Shown here: positions 16,660 to 25,121 of the stretch, piece after piece
Layout: every line of letters starts with the position of its first letter
Numbering within the stretch: position 1 is the stretch's first letter
Assembly: GCF_000974985.2 (NCBI RefSeq)
Contig: NZ_LAVA02000025.1
Span: 1-53,537, forward strand
Length of the DNA stretch: 53,537 nucleotides
Source: Streptomyces mangrovisoli
Lineage (GTDB): Bacteria; Actinomycetota; Actinomycetes; Streptomycetales; Streptomycetaceae
Direction: 5' to 3'
The notes under the pieces: model-generated
Told to the model about the DNA's origin: nothing
The model's input: the letters and a program-made list of their open reading frames with translations, nothing else
Databases searched by the model: none
Translations under genes and position numbers: made by a program

Positions 16660-17289
16660 GTGCGACCTGTGAGTTCCCTGGGACGTCAACCCGATGCTGG
16701 CAAGCGGATGTTGCGGCGAGAGTTCCTCGCGGTGAGGAACAGGTTGACTGCCGGTGACGTACGTGTGGCATCGGAGGCGCTGGCCCGGCGGGCGCTCGAA
16801 CTGCCGGAGCTGGCGGGGGCGCGCACGGTGGCGGCGTACGTCTCGGTGGGGACCGAGCCCGGGACGCTCGCGCTGCTGGACGCGCTGCGCGCGCGGGGTG
16901 CCCGCGTCCTGCTCCCCGCGCTGCTGCCCGACAACGACCTCGACTGGGGCGCGTACACCGGGGAGGGCTCCCTCGCGCGCGTGCGGCACGCGGGGCGCAT
17001 GGAACTCCTGGAGCCCGCCGGCGAGCGCCTCGGCCCGGACGCGGTGACCACCGCCGACGCCGTACTGCTGCCCGGACTCGCGGTGGACGCCCGGGGCATG
17101 CGCCTGGGGCGCGGCGGAGGGTCGTACGACCGCGTGCTCGCCCGCCTGGAGAGCGCGGGCGCACGCCCCTCGCTGGTGGTGCTCCTGTACGACACCGAAG
17201 TCGTCGAGCACGTCCCCGAGGAGGCGCACGACCGTCCGGTGCACGCCGTGGTGACCCCCTCGGCCGTACGCCGCTTCGGGCAGGCGTGA
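16660..17289 (+). CDS. 5-formyltetrahydrofolate cyclo-ligase
   Basis: 209-aa enzyme converting 5-formyl-THF to 5,10-methenyl-THF with ATP. N-terminal KRMLRREFLAVRNRL and the C-terminal MRLGRGGGSYDR ATP-binding signature identify it. GTG 16660 has AGGAAGG five bases upstream; a second GTG is at 16669. Divergent from galU, an arrangement also found in mycobacteria. Behind its stop is a degenerate 16-bp tandem pair and then a palindromic terminator. Confidence 0.94.
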   Translation: MRPVSSLGRQPDAGKRMLRREFLAVRNRLTAGDVRVASEALARRALELPELAGARTVAAYVSVGTEPGTLALLDALRARGARVLLPALLPDNDLDWGAYTGEGSLARVRHAGRMELLEPAGERLGPDAVTTADAVLLPGLAVDARGMRLGRGGGSYDRVLARLESAGARPSLVVLLYDTEVVEHVPEEAHDRPVHAVVTPSAVRRFGQA

Positions 17290-17311
17290 CGGCCTGCGTG
17301 AAGCGACCGGC

Positions 17312-17343
17312 CCGGTGAAGCAGTAGGCCGGCGAAGCAGTGGA
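17312..17343 (+). repeat. 16-bp tandem repeat after the cyclo-ligase
   Basis: CCGGTGAAGCAGTAGG (17312-17327) is followed head-to-tail by CCGGCGAAGCAGTGGA (17328-17343), 13 of 16 identical, about 23 bp past the stop. Confidence 0.6.
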
Positions 17344-17350
17344 CGAAACG

Positions 17351-17384
17351 AAGTGGCCCTCCACGCGCGCGTGGAGGGCCACTT
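17351..17384. terminator. 34-bp perfect palindrome, bidirectional terminator
   Basis: A perfect 34-bp inverted repeat with no unpaired spacer, starting AAGTGGCCCT and ending with its complement, lies between the convergent cyclo-ligase and acylase genes. Confidence 0.85.
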
Positions 17385-17416
17385 TCTCGTCCGGCTGCCG
17401 GAGTCCCGCGGACCCG

Positions 17417-20176
17417 TCAGGGCTTGAGGACGAGGGTGTCGCTGGTGCTGTCGTCGACGGCCTTCTTCGAGAACGACCATGGCAGCAGTTCGCCGTTGGC
17501 CCATTTGCTCGTCTGGTCGGTGTAGTGGGCGCTGAAGGCGTGACCCGAGGCGCCGGTGAGGTTGATCCACTTCGACTTGTCGAGGTCGTCGAGGTTGACC
17601 ACCATGCGCATCGAGGGCACCCAGACGACGCCGTAGCCGCCCGCCGCGTTCCAGCCGGTCGCGTTGACCGTCGCCTCGCCGCCGCTGAGCTTCCAGGGGC
17701 CGCGGTTGAGGACGTACTGGATGATGTCGGGGCCGCTGGTGCCGAGGGTCTGGTTCTTCAGGAACAGGCGGTGCAGCCGGCCCCAGCTCCAGGTGTCGAT
17801 GTCCTTGCCGAGCTTCGAGGTCAGCTCCCAGCGGGCGTCGATCATCGCGCGCTCGAACAGCTGGTCACGGTTGTCCGCCTTGGGGCGGGTGCCCTGGGCC
17901 GGCGTCTTCCACCAGTCGCTGTTCTCGTCGTCCATCAGGTTGCGGACCACCTCGAACCAGCGGTCGCCGCCGTCCGGCTGCGCCTGGTCGGCGTCGCGTT
18001 CGCCGCACTCGCGGACCTTGTCGGCGTCCTCGTCCACCGGGCCGGTGCTGTCGATCTTGCTGACCCAGAGGCACTGGCCCTCGACCCGCAGCTCCTTGGG
18101 GAGCTTGTTGCCGAAGGCGAGCTTGAGGATGTTGCGCCAGACCGCGTTGAAGTAGGCGGCCGCCGCCGAATCGGCGTCCTGGGTGTAGTCCCAGCCCTCG
18201 AGGAGCTTCTGCGCCTCACGGACGTCCGGGTCGTCGATGTCGATCTTCAGCAGCTTGGGCACCAGCAGCTTGGCGATCTCGCTGCTGTCGTCGAGCTGCA
18301 TCTGACGCATGTCGTCGGTGGAGATCTTGCCGCCGCCCTTGATCTTCGACTCGATCAGGTCGGTGATGCGCTGGCTGCGCGTGCCGTAGCCCCAGTCCGT
18401 GGTGAGCGTGTAGGGGTACTTGTCCTTGTCGACGACGGCCTGGTTGGCGGTGACGATGTAGCCGCGTTTGGGGTTGTACTCGTAGGGCAGTTCGCTCTGC
18501 TTGATGTAGCCGGTCCACTTGTACTTCGAGTCCCATCCCGGTGCCGGGATGGAGCCGTCGTCGCCCTTCGCGCGCGTGGGGATGCGGCCCGGCAGGGTGT
18601 AGCCGATGTTGTTCTTGGTGTCGGCGTAGATCAGGTTCTGCGACGGCACGTCGAACAGGGCCGCCGCGGACCGGAACTCGCTCCAGTCGGACGCCTTGTC
18701 CATCGCGAAGACGGCGTCCATGGAGGTGCCGGCGTCGAGGGCCGTCCAGCGCAGGGCGATGCCGTAGCCGTCACCACGGTCGGGCGCGGAGGTGTCGACG
18801 GTGGCCTTCTTGCCGACCGTCACGAGTTCGTCGTCCCGGTCGGACAGCAGCGGGCCGTTGTTGGTCTCGCGGACGACGATCGTCTTCGACTTGCCGCCGG
18901 CGACCTTGATGGTCTCCTTGCGGCTCTTGAAGGGGACGGTCTTGCCGTCGTAGAGGTAGCCGTCGCCGCTGAGCTTCTCCAGGTAGAGGTCGGTGACGTC
19001 GACCCCGGAGTTGGTCATGCCCCAGGCGATGTCCGCGTTGTGTCCGATGATCACACCGGGCATTCCGGCGAACGTATAGCCGGTGACGTCGTACTGGCAC
19101 TTGCTGGAGACGGTGCGGCAGTGCAGGCCCATCTGGTACCAGACGGACGGCAGCGAGGCCGACAGGTGCGGGTCGTTGGCCAGCAGCGGCTTGCCGGTGA
19201 TCGTGTACTTCCCCGCGACGACCCACGAGTTGGAGCCGATGCCCTGGCCGTTCACGCCGACGGCCGTCGGGACGTTGTCCAGGAGGTTGTAGAGGCCGCT
19301 CAGCTGGCTCTGGAGCGCCGAACCCTCCGTCGAGGTGGTCGAAGTACCCGTGGTGCTCGTGGACGTCCCTGAGGAGCTCGTGGAGCCGTTCTGCTCGAAC
19401 GTGCCCGTGAGCTCGTCGTACTGGCCCTCCTGGACGATCGTCTTGTTACGGCTGTACGGGTACTCCGGGTACAGGTCGGCGATCTGCTTGGGGCCGAGCC
19501 GGCTGGTCATCAGGGCGCGGTCGATCTCGTCCTGCATGTTGCCGCGCAGGTCCCACGCCATGGCCTTCAGCCAGGCGACCGAGTCGACCGGCGTCCACTT
19601 CTGCGGCTTGTAGTCGTTGGTGAACCCGAGAGCCGCGTACTCCAGGGAGATGTCCTTGCCGTCCTTGCCGGCGAGGTAGGCGTTGACACCCTCGGAGTAG
19701 GCCTGGAGGTACTTCTTGGTCGACGCCGACAGGGTGGTGTCGTATTCCTTCTGCGCCGTGCGGTCCCAGCCGAGGGTGCGCAGGAACTCGTCGTTCTTGA
19801 CCTGGCTCTTGCCGAACATCTCCGACAGGCGCCCGGACGTCATGTGCCGGCGCACGTCCATCTCGTAGAACCGGTCCTGCGCCTGGACGTAGCCCTGCGC
19901 CATGAACAGGTCCTCGTCGGAGGAGGCGTAGATCTGCGGGATGCCGTAGCCGTCGCGTTCGACCTCCACGGGCCCCGAGAGGCCCTGGAGCGTGATCGAA
20001 CCCTTGGTCTGCGGGAAGGAGGCCCGGACCGTGCTGATCGACCAGTACGCCCCGAAAGCAATGCCTCCGACGACGGCCAGCACCAGCACGAGCACGACAA
20101 GACGGGCTTTGCGCCCCTTCTTCCTGCCGGACTTGCCGGACGTGTCACCCGTTGTGGCGGTGGTGTTGGGGGGCAT
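17417..20176 (-). CDS. Penicillin acylase family (Ntn-hydrolase) membrane-anchored enzyme
   Basis: 919-aa amide hydrolase of the penicillin/AHL acylase family. Residues 25-46 are one membrane anchor, then the alpha region, a Ser/Thr-rich linker at about 265-295, and the autocatalytic site Gly314-Ser315 (GSNSWVVAG), where Ser315 would become the N-terminal nucleophile of the beta chain. The beta region keeps LANDPHL and the IGHNADIAWGMT block. Being extracytoplasmic, it may cleave N-acyl amides such as lipopeptides, beta-lactams or acyl-homoserine lactones; substrate cannot be inferred. ATG 20176 is preferred to 20281 because the longer form has no family match. Confidence 0.92.
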   Translation of the reverse strand: MPPNTTATTGDTSGKSGRKKGRKARLVVLVLVLAVVGGIAFGAYWSISTVRASFPQTKGSITLQGLSGPVEVERDGYGIPQIYASSDEDLFMAQGYVQAQDRFYEMDVRRHMTSGRLSEMFGKSQVKNDEFLRTLGWDRTAQKEYDTTLSASTKKYLQAYSEGVNAYLAGKDGKDISLEYAALGFTNDYKPQKWTPVDSVAWLKAMAWDLRGNMQDEIDRALMTSRLGPKQIADLYPEYPYSRNKTIVQEGQYDELTGTFEQNGSTSSSGTSTSTTGTSTTSTEGSALQSQLSGLYNLLDNVPTAVGVNGQGIGSNSWVVAGKYTITGKPLLANDPHLSASLPSVWYQMGLHCRTVSSKCQYDVTGYTFAGMPGVIIGHNADIAWGMTNSGVDVTDLYLEKLSGDGYLYDGKTVPFKSRKETIKVAGGKSKTIVVRETNNGPLLSDRDDELVTVGKKATVDTSAPDRGDGYGIALRWTALDAGTSMDAVFAMDKASDWSEFRSAAALFDVPSQNLIYADTKNNIGYTLPGRIPTRAKGDDGSIPAPGWDSKYKWTGYIKQSELPYEYNPKRGYIVTANQAVVDKDKYPYTLTTDWGYGTRSQRITDLIESKIKGGGKISTDDMRQMQLDDSSEIAKLLVPKLLKIDIDDPDVREAQKLLEGWDYTQDADSAAAAYFNAVWRNILKLAFGNKLPKELRVEGQCLWVSKIDSTGPVDEDADKVRECGERDADQAQPDGGDRWFEVVRNLMDDENSDWWKTPAQGTRPKADNRDQLFERAMIDARWELTSKLGKDIDTWSWGRLHRLFLKNQTLGTSGPDIIQYVLNRGPWKLSGGEATVNATGWNAAGGYGVVWVPSMRMVVNLDDLDKSKWINLTGASGHAFSAHYTDQTSKWANGELLPWSFSKKAVDDSTSDTLVLKP

Positions 20177-20301
20177 CGCTGTCCTTGCTGTCCTAACGCG
20201 AGCGGCAGGCGGTCTCGGAGTGCTGGAGCAACCATAGGCGCAGGGCTTCGCGGCGCTTGACGCGGAGTCGGGTACCAGCACGGGACGGGGTTCGATCTTG
20301 C

Positions 20302-20329
20302 CGTCAAAAGCGTCAAGAAAGCGTCAAGA
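20302..20329 (-). promoter_or_regulatory. Triple TTGACG motif upstream of the acylase
   Basis: CGTCAA occurs at 20302, 20311 and 20322, i.e. TTGACG three times on the minus strand, spaced 9 and 11 bp. TTGACG is a good -35 hexamer but no matching -10 stands out. The direct-repeat layout could also be a response-regulator site. Confidence 0.35.
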
Positions 20330-20434
20330 GTTAGGTAAGGTAACGAAGTAGTTGGTGTGGGACGGCTCGCTCCGCACCGGCCCGCATGTGCGCAGCGTCC
20401 ACATGCGTTCAGGGATCGAGGAAAGGTACGGCCG

Positions 20435-21940
20435 CTGACTGTCCACCACCTCAACCAGCTTCTGCTCGTCTGCTCGCTCGTCCTGCTCATCGCCGTCGCA
20501 GCGGTCCGGATCTCCTCGCGCAGCGGGCTCCCCAGCCTGCTCGTGTACCTGGGGATCGGCGTCCTCATCGGCCAGGACGGCATCGGCGACGTCCACTTCG
20601 ACAACGCCGAACTGACCCAGGTCATCGGCTACGCCGCCCTGGTCGTGATCCTCGCCGAGGGCGGCCTCGGCACGAAGTGGAAAGAGATCCGGCCGGCCCT
20701 CCCGGCGGCCACCGCGCTCGCGTCGGCGGGCGTCGCCGTGAGCGTCGGGGTCACGGCCGCGGGCGCGCACTGGCTGATCGGGCTGGAATGGCGGCAGGCG
20801 CTCATCATCGGCGCGGTGGTGTCCTCGACCGACGCGGCGGCGGTCTTCTCGGTGCTGCGCAGGGTCCCGCTCCCCGCGCGCGTGACGGGCACCCTGGAGG
20901 CGGAGTCCGGCTTCAACGACGCCCCCGTCGTCATCCTGGTCGTCGCCTTCTCCACCTCGGGTCGCGTCGAGCACTGGTACATCCTGATCGCCGAGATAGC
21001 CCTGGAGCTGGCCATCGGCGCCGTCATCGGCTGCGCGGTGGGCTGGCTCGGCGCCTGGGGGCTGCGGCACGTGGCGCTGCCCGCGTCCGGCCTCTACCCC
21101 ATCGCCGTCATGGCCATCGCCGTCATGGCGTACGCCGCGGGCGCCCTGGCGCACGGCAGCGGCTTCCTCGCCGTCTACCTCGCGGCCATGATGCTCGGCA
21201 ACGCCCGGCTGCCCCACTGGCCCGCCACGCGCGGGTTCGCCGACGGGCTCGGCTGGATCGCCCAGATCGGCATGTTCGTCCTGCTCGGCCTGCTGGTGAC
21301 CCCGCACGAGCTGGGCGACGACATCGTGCCCGCGCTCGTCATCGGGCTGGTGCTCACCATGGTCGCGCGGCCCCTGAGCGTGCTGCTGTGCCTCACGCCG
21401 TTCCGGGTGCCCTGGCAGGACCAGACGCTCATGTCCTGGGCCGGGCTCCGGGGCGCCGTGCCCATCATCCTGGCGACCATCCCCATGGTGAACGGCGTCG
21501 ACGGCAGTCAGCGCGTCTTCAACATCGTCTTCGTCCTGGTCGTCGTCTACACCCTCATCCAGGGGCCGACCCTGCCCTGGCTGGCCCGCACGCTGAACCT
21601 GCGCGAGGGCCCCGAGACGGCCGCCGACCTGGGGATCGAATCGGCGCCCCTGGAGCGGCTGCGCGGCCACCTCCTGTCGATCGCGATCCCCGAGGGCTCG
21701 CGCATGCACGGCGTGGAGGTCGACGAGCTGCGGCTGCCGCCCGGCGCCGCCGTCACCCTCGTCGTCCGGGAGGGGCGGTCGTTCGTGCCCGCGCCCTCCA
21801 CGGTCCTGCGGCACGGCGACGAACTGCTGGTGGTCGCCACCGACCCGGTCCGCGACGCGGCGGAGCAGCGCCTGCGCGCGGTCGCCCAGGGCGGCAAGCT
21901 CGCGGGCTGGCTCGGCGTGAACGGCGCGCACGGGCATTAA
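20435..21940 (+). CDS. CPA-type cation/proton antiporter with TrkA_C domain
   Basis: 501-aa membrane protein: 12-13 hydrophobic segments of the Na+/K+-H+ exchanger fold, with VVSSTDAAAVFSVLR and SGFNDAP in the core, followed by a cytoplasmic TrkA_C (RCK_C) ligand domain at about residues 415-485. Similar proteins export K+ or Na+. The likely start is CTG 20435, preceded at 7 bp by GAGGAAAGG; the in-frame GTG at 20357 has no ribosome site and adds 26 unconserved residues. Homologues begin with TVHHLNQLLL directly after the start, which supports CTG. Confidence 0.9.
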   Translation: MTVHHLNQLLLVCSLVLLIAVAAVRISSRSGLPSLLVYLGIGVLIGQDGIGDVHFDNAELTQVIGYAALVVILAEGGLGTKWKEIRPALPAATALASAGVAVSVGVTAAGAHWLIGLEWRQALIIGAVVSSTDAAAVFSVLRRVPLPARVTGTLEAESGFNDAPVVILVVAFSTSGRVEHWYILIAEIALELAIGAVIGCAVGWLGAWGLRHVALPASGLYPIAVMAIAVMAYAAGALAHGSGFLAVYLAAMMLGNARLPHWPATRGFADGLGWIAQIGMFVLLGLLVTPHELGDDIVPALVIGLVLTMVARPLSVLLCLTPFRVPWQDQTLMSWAGLRGAVPIILATIPMVNGVDGSQRVFNIVFVLVVVYTLIQGPTLPWLARTLNLREGPETAADLGIESAPLERLRGHLLSIAIPEGSRMHGVEVDELRLPPGAAVTLVVREGRSFVPAPSTVLRHGDELLVVATDPVRDAAEQRLRAVAQGGKLAGWLGVNGAHGH

Positions 21941-22208
21941 GGGCACGTTTCGTAGTGTTCACACCCCTGTCGATGCCAGGCGGACGCGCCCTGTGGTGCT
22001 CACTTTCACAGGTGTCCCGCGGGATCACCCCTGTACGATGAAGCCAACCTGATCGAACCAACTCTGCCTGACGCAGAGCTGGCGCGACCGTATGGCGGCC
22101 GGCGCACCCACGAGGCGAACGCCGGTATCTACCGCAGTTACGCGCACCGAGGACAGCTCTCGGCGCCCCCGCACGGGCGCGCTACCAGGTGGCAGAAAGG
22201 CACGGGCC

Positions 22209-23501
22209 GTGGCTCCCACGGTCTCCGACGCGTCGGCGAAGAATTCGACGACGTCCTCCCGCACCGGCTACGGACAGCTGTTGCGCACGCCCGGCGCGTG
22301 GACGTTCCTGCTTCCCGGCTTCGCGGCGCGCCAGCCCTTCGCGATGCTGACCATCTCGATCGTGCTGCTCGTGCAGCACACCACCGGCTCGTACGGCGCC
22401 GCGGGCGCCGCCGCGGCGGCCACCGGCGTCTCGATGGCGCTTTTCGCGCCGTACAGCGGGCGCCTCGCCGACCGCTACGGTCAGCGCGCCGTGCTGCTGC
22501 CGGGCGTGCTGGTGCACACCGTGAGCGGGCTCACGCTCACGTCGCTCGCGCTGGCGCACGCGCCCCTGTGGGCGCTGTTCGTGGCGGCCGTCCCCACCGG
22601 CGCGTCCGTGCCGCAGATCGGCCCCATGGTGCGCTCCCGCTGGGGCGTCGCCCTGAAGGACTCCCCCCTGATGAGCACGGCGGCGGCGTTCGAGTCCGTC
22701 ACCGACGAGCTCACCTTCGTCCTCGGCCCGCTGCTGGCCACCGCGCTGTGCACCGCCGTCACGCCGGCGGCCGGCCTCGTCACGGAGGCGTCGTTGACCC
22801 TCGTCGGCGGCCTGCTGTTCGCCGCACAGAAGGGCACGCAGCCGCCCGTGGCGGCCGCCGGGCACGCGCGCGTGGAGCGCGGCTCCGCTCTGCGCATCCC
22901 CGGCGTACGCGTCCTCATCGTGGCGTTCCTCGGCATCGGCTCCGTCTTCGGGGGCATGCAGGTCTCCCTGGCCGCGTTCACCGAGTCGATCGGCTCCCCG
23001 GGGCTGAACGGCGTCCTGTACGGCGTCTTCGCCGCGGGCAACATGCTCTCGGGGATCGTGTGCGGCGCCCTCGCCTGGCGGGTCGCGCCGCAGCATCGCC
23101 TGGTCGTCGGGTACGCCGCCCTCGCGCTGACCGCGTCCGCCCTGTGGACCGCCCACTCCGCGCTGTTCCTGGCCGGGCTCGGCCTCCTCGTCGGCATGTG
23201 CATCGCGCCCGCGCTGATCACCGGCTACACCCTGGTCGAGGGCCTGGTCCCGGCAGGGGCGCGCACCGAGGCGTTCACCTGGCTGACCGGTGCGGTCGCG
23301 CTGGGACAGGCCGCCGCGGTGACCGTCGCCGGACAGCTGGAGGACCACCTCTGGGGCGGTGCCGGGTTCCTCGTGCCGATGGCCGGTACGGTGCTGGCTC
23401 TGGCGACCCTCGTGACCCTGCGTTCACGGCTCGCCCCACGCTCCACCGCGCGCACCGTCGCACGTGGCATCGGTCACCGCGCGCCGGTGACGGTGGACTG
23501 A
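22209..23501 (+). CDS. Major facilitator superfamily transporter
   Basis: 430-aa MFS permease with about 12 hydrophobic helices and a GRLADRYGQR loop between helices 2 and 3. Substrate unknown. GTG 22209 follows GAAAGG at 8 bp; the in-frame start at 22092 adds 39 polar residues. A -10-like TACGAT at 22034-22039 would give a long leader of about 160 nt that includes the small hairpin CTCTGC/GCAGAG. The upstream 268-bp spacer otherwise shows no gene. Confidence 0.9.
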   Translation: MAPTVSDASAKNSTTSSRTGYGQLLRTPGAWTFLLPGFAARQPFAMLTISIVLLVQHTTGSYGAAGAAAAATGVSMALFAPYSGRLADRYGQRAVLLPGVLVHTVSGLTLTSLALAHAPLWALFVAAVPTGASVPQIGPMVRSRWGVALKDSPLMSTAAAFESVTDELTFVLGPLLATALCTAVTPAAGLVTEASLTLVGGLLFAAQKGTQPPVAAAGHARVERGSALRIPGVRVLIVAFLGIGSVFGGMQVSLAAFTESIGSPGLNGVLYGVFAAGNMLSGIVCGALAWRVAPQHRLVVGYAALALTASALWTAHSALFLAGLGLLVGMCIAPALITGYTLVEGLVPAGARTEAFTWLTGAVALGQAAAVTVAGQLEDHLWGGAGFLVPMAGTVLALATLVTLRSRLAPRSTARTVARGIGHRAPVTVD

Positions 23502-23507
23502 TCCCCC

Positions 23508-23533
23508 GGAATACGTCACTATGGATCGTCGTT
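23508..23533 (+). promoter_or_regulatory. SigR-type promoter of the FmdB/Ruc gene
   Basis: GGAAT at 23508-23512 and GTT at 23531-23533 are separated by exactly 18 bp, the consensus spacing of SigR (thiol-oxidative stress) promoters. It lies 36 bp upstream of the start codon. Confidence 0.75.
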
Positions 23534-23558
23534 AGCACTCATCGAGTGAGAGTGCCAG
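23532..23558 (+). promoter_or_regulatory. CIRCE (HrcA) operator
   Basis: TTAGCACTC-N9-GAGTGCCAG matches the CIRCE consensus TTAGCACTC-N9-GAGTGCTAA at 9/9 and 7/9 positions with exact spacing. It overlaps the -10 end and presumed start site of the SigR-type promoter, ideal for HrcA repression. Confidence 0.85.
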
Positions 23559-23568
23559 GAGGAAGACA

Positions 23569-23898
23569 GTGCCGACCTACCAGTACCAGTGCACCGAGTG
23601 CGGCGAGGGCCTCGAGGCGGTGCAGAAGTTCACCGATGACGCCCTGACCGAGTGCCCCAACTGCAGTGGCCGCCTGAAGAAGGTGTTCTCCGCCGTCGGC
23701 ATCGTCTTCAAGGGTTCCGGCTTCTACCGCAACGACAGCCGCGGCTCCTCGTCGAGCAGCTCCCCGGCGTCGTCGTCGAAGTCGTCGAGCTCTGCCGGCT
23801 CCTCGGACTCGTCGAGCTCGAGCACGTCCAGCACGTCCTCGTCGTCGTCCGACTCCAAGTCGACGTCGTCGAGCTCCGCCGGCACCTCCGCCGCCTGA
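23569..23898 (+). CDS. FmdB-family zinc-ribbon protein, Ruc-like redox chaperone
   Basis: 109-aa protein. Residues 1-45 form an FmdB zinc ribbon with Cys8/Cys11 (CTEC) and Cys29/Cys32 (CPNC); residues 57-109 are an extreme Ser-rich disordered tail. This layout matches mycobacterial Ruc (Rv0991c), a HrcA-controlled chaperone activated by oxidation, which also lies near galU, the cyclo-ligase gene and mscL. GTG 23569 has GGAGGA six bases upstream. The CIRCE plus SigR-type promoter directly in front strongly support a heat/thiol-stress role. A 38-bp palindrome terminates it. Confidence 0.93.
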   Translation: MPTYQYQCTECGEGLEAVQKFTDDALTECPNCSGRLKKVFSAVGIVFKGSGFYRNDSRGSSSSSSPASSSKSSSSAGSSDSSSSSTSSTSSSSSDSKSTSSSSAGTSAA

Positions 23899-23906
23899 GA
23901 TTTCTT

Positions 23907-23944
23907 CCGAGAACCCTGCCGTCGTACGACGGCAGGGTTCTCGG
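23907..23944. terminator. 38-bp perfect palindrome terminator
   Basis: Two 19-nt arms form a perfect inverted repeat (begins CCGAGAACCCTGCCG), 8 bp past the FmdB stop. Confidence 0.85.
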
Positions 23945-24049
23945 CGTTCCCTGAGCGGGGCGGTAGGGCGCGGGCGGTGCCGGGCAGGACGGAGTGCGTG
24001 CCCCAGGCGGGCCCGAGACGCTCCTGGGCCGCCCCGATACGCTGCCGTC

Positions 24050-24883
24050 ATGGCGAACGCAGAGATCGGTGTAATCGGCGGCTCGGGCTTCTACTCGTTC
24101 CTCGACGACGTGACCGAGATCCAGGTGGACACCCCGTACGGACCGCCCAGCGACTCCCTCTTCCTCGGCGAGATCGCCGGGCGGCGGGTGGCGTTCCTGC
24201 CCCGGCACGGGCGCGGCCACCATCTGCCGCCGCACCGGATCAACTACCGGGCCAACCTCTGGGCGCTGCGTTCCGTGGGCGTGCGCCAGGTCCTCGGCCC
24301 GTGCGCGGTGGGCGGTCTGCGCCCGGAGTACGGGCCGGGCACCCTGCTCGTGCCCGACCAGCTGGTGGACCGCACCAAGTCGCGGGTGGGGACGTACTTC
24401 GACGGCCTGCCGCTGCCGGACGGTGCGGTGCCGAACGTGGTGCACGTGTCCCTGGCCGACCCCTACTGCCCCGTGGGCCGGGCCGCCGCCCTCAAGGCGG
24501 CACGCGGCCGGGACTGGGAGGCCGTGGACGGCGGCACGCTGGTGGTGATCGAGGGGCCGCGCTTCTCGACCCGCGCCGAATCGTTGTGGCACCAGGCGCA
24601 GGGCTGGTCGATCGTCGGCATGACCGGCCACCCCGAGGCGGCGCTCGCCCGTGAACTGGAGCTCTGCTACACATCGTTGACCCTGGTCACCGACCTCGAC
24701 GCGGGCGCCGAGAGCGGTGAGGGCGTCTCGCACGAGGAGGTCCTTCGGGTCTTCGCCGCGAACGTGGACCGGCTGCGCGGCGTGCTGTTCGACGCGGTGG
24801 CCGCCCTGCCGGACGGCGGAGAGCGGGACTGCCTGTGCACTCAGGCGCTGGGCGGGATGGACCCGGGGTTCGAGCTGCCGTAG
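24050..24883 (+). CDS. mtnP: S-methyl-5'-thioadenosine phosphorylase family protein
   Basis: 277-aa purine nucleoside phosphorylase-like enzyme of the MTAP/PNP family. Motifs are GVIGGSGFY for phosphate, RHGRGH, INYRANLWAL, VIEGPRFSTRAES and MTGHPEAALARELELCY. It would split methylthioadenosine (or a related nucleoside) to purine base and pentose phosphate in polyamine/SAM salvage. The GHPE variant in place of human MTAP TVPE leaves base and sugar preference open. ATG 24050; separate from the FmdB gene by its terminator. Confidence 0.93.
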   Translation: MANAEIGVIGGSGFYSFLDDVTEIQVDTPYGPPSDSLFLGEIAGRRVAFLPRHGRGHHLPPHRINYRANLWALRSVGVRQVLGPCAVGGLRPEYGPGTLLVPDQLVDRTKSRVGTYFDGLPLPDGAVPNVVHVSLADPYCPVGRAAALKAARGRDWEAVDGGTLVVIEGPRFSTRAESLWHQAQGWSIVGMTGHPEAALARELELCYTSLTLVTDLDAGAESGEGVSHEEVLRVFAANVDRLRGVLFDAVAALPDGGERDCLCTQALGGMDPGFELP

Positions 24884-24910
24884 CCGTCGCGGTGGCTTGG
24901 TGTGATCGAG

Positions 24911-24990
24911 CGGGGCGGGGCGGGGCGGGAATCAAGCCGGGCCTGATGAGTCGAGCCGGGCGGCAGGCAGGCAGGCGGGCGGGCGGGCGG
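24911..24990. repeat. Two microsatellites in the mtnP/cpaB-like spacer
   Basis: A CGGGG pentamer run (24911-24929, about 3.6 copies) and a tetramer run of three GGCA plus four GGCG (24962-24989) occupy the 238-bp spacer 24884-25121. No gene is visible there. Confidence 0.8.
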
Positions 24991-25121
24991 AGGGGGAAGT
25001 CCTCGTTCGGGTGAGGAAGTTGTCCACAACCGGTCGGTAGTACACCGGCCCGAGCGAGCGGCGGCGCGAGGCCCCATCGTGGCCTCACAGCCCGATCACT
25101 CGTCGCAGGTGGTGGTTCCCC

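Noticed and set aside
20302..20329. PHO box
   Set aside because: Direct repeats are CGTCAA at 9 and 11 bp, not the GTTCACC unit at regular 11 bp.
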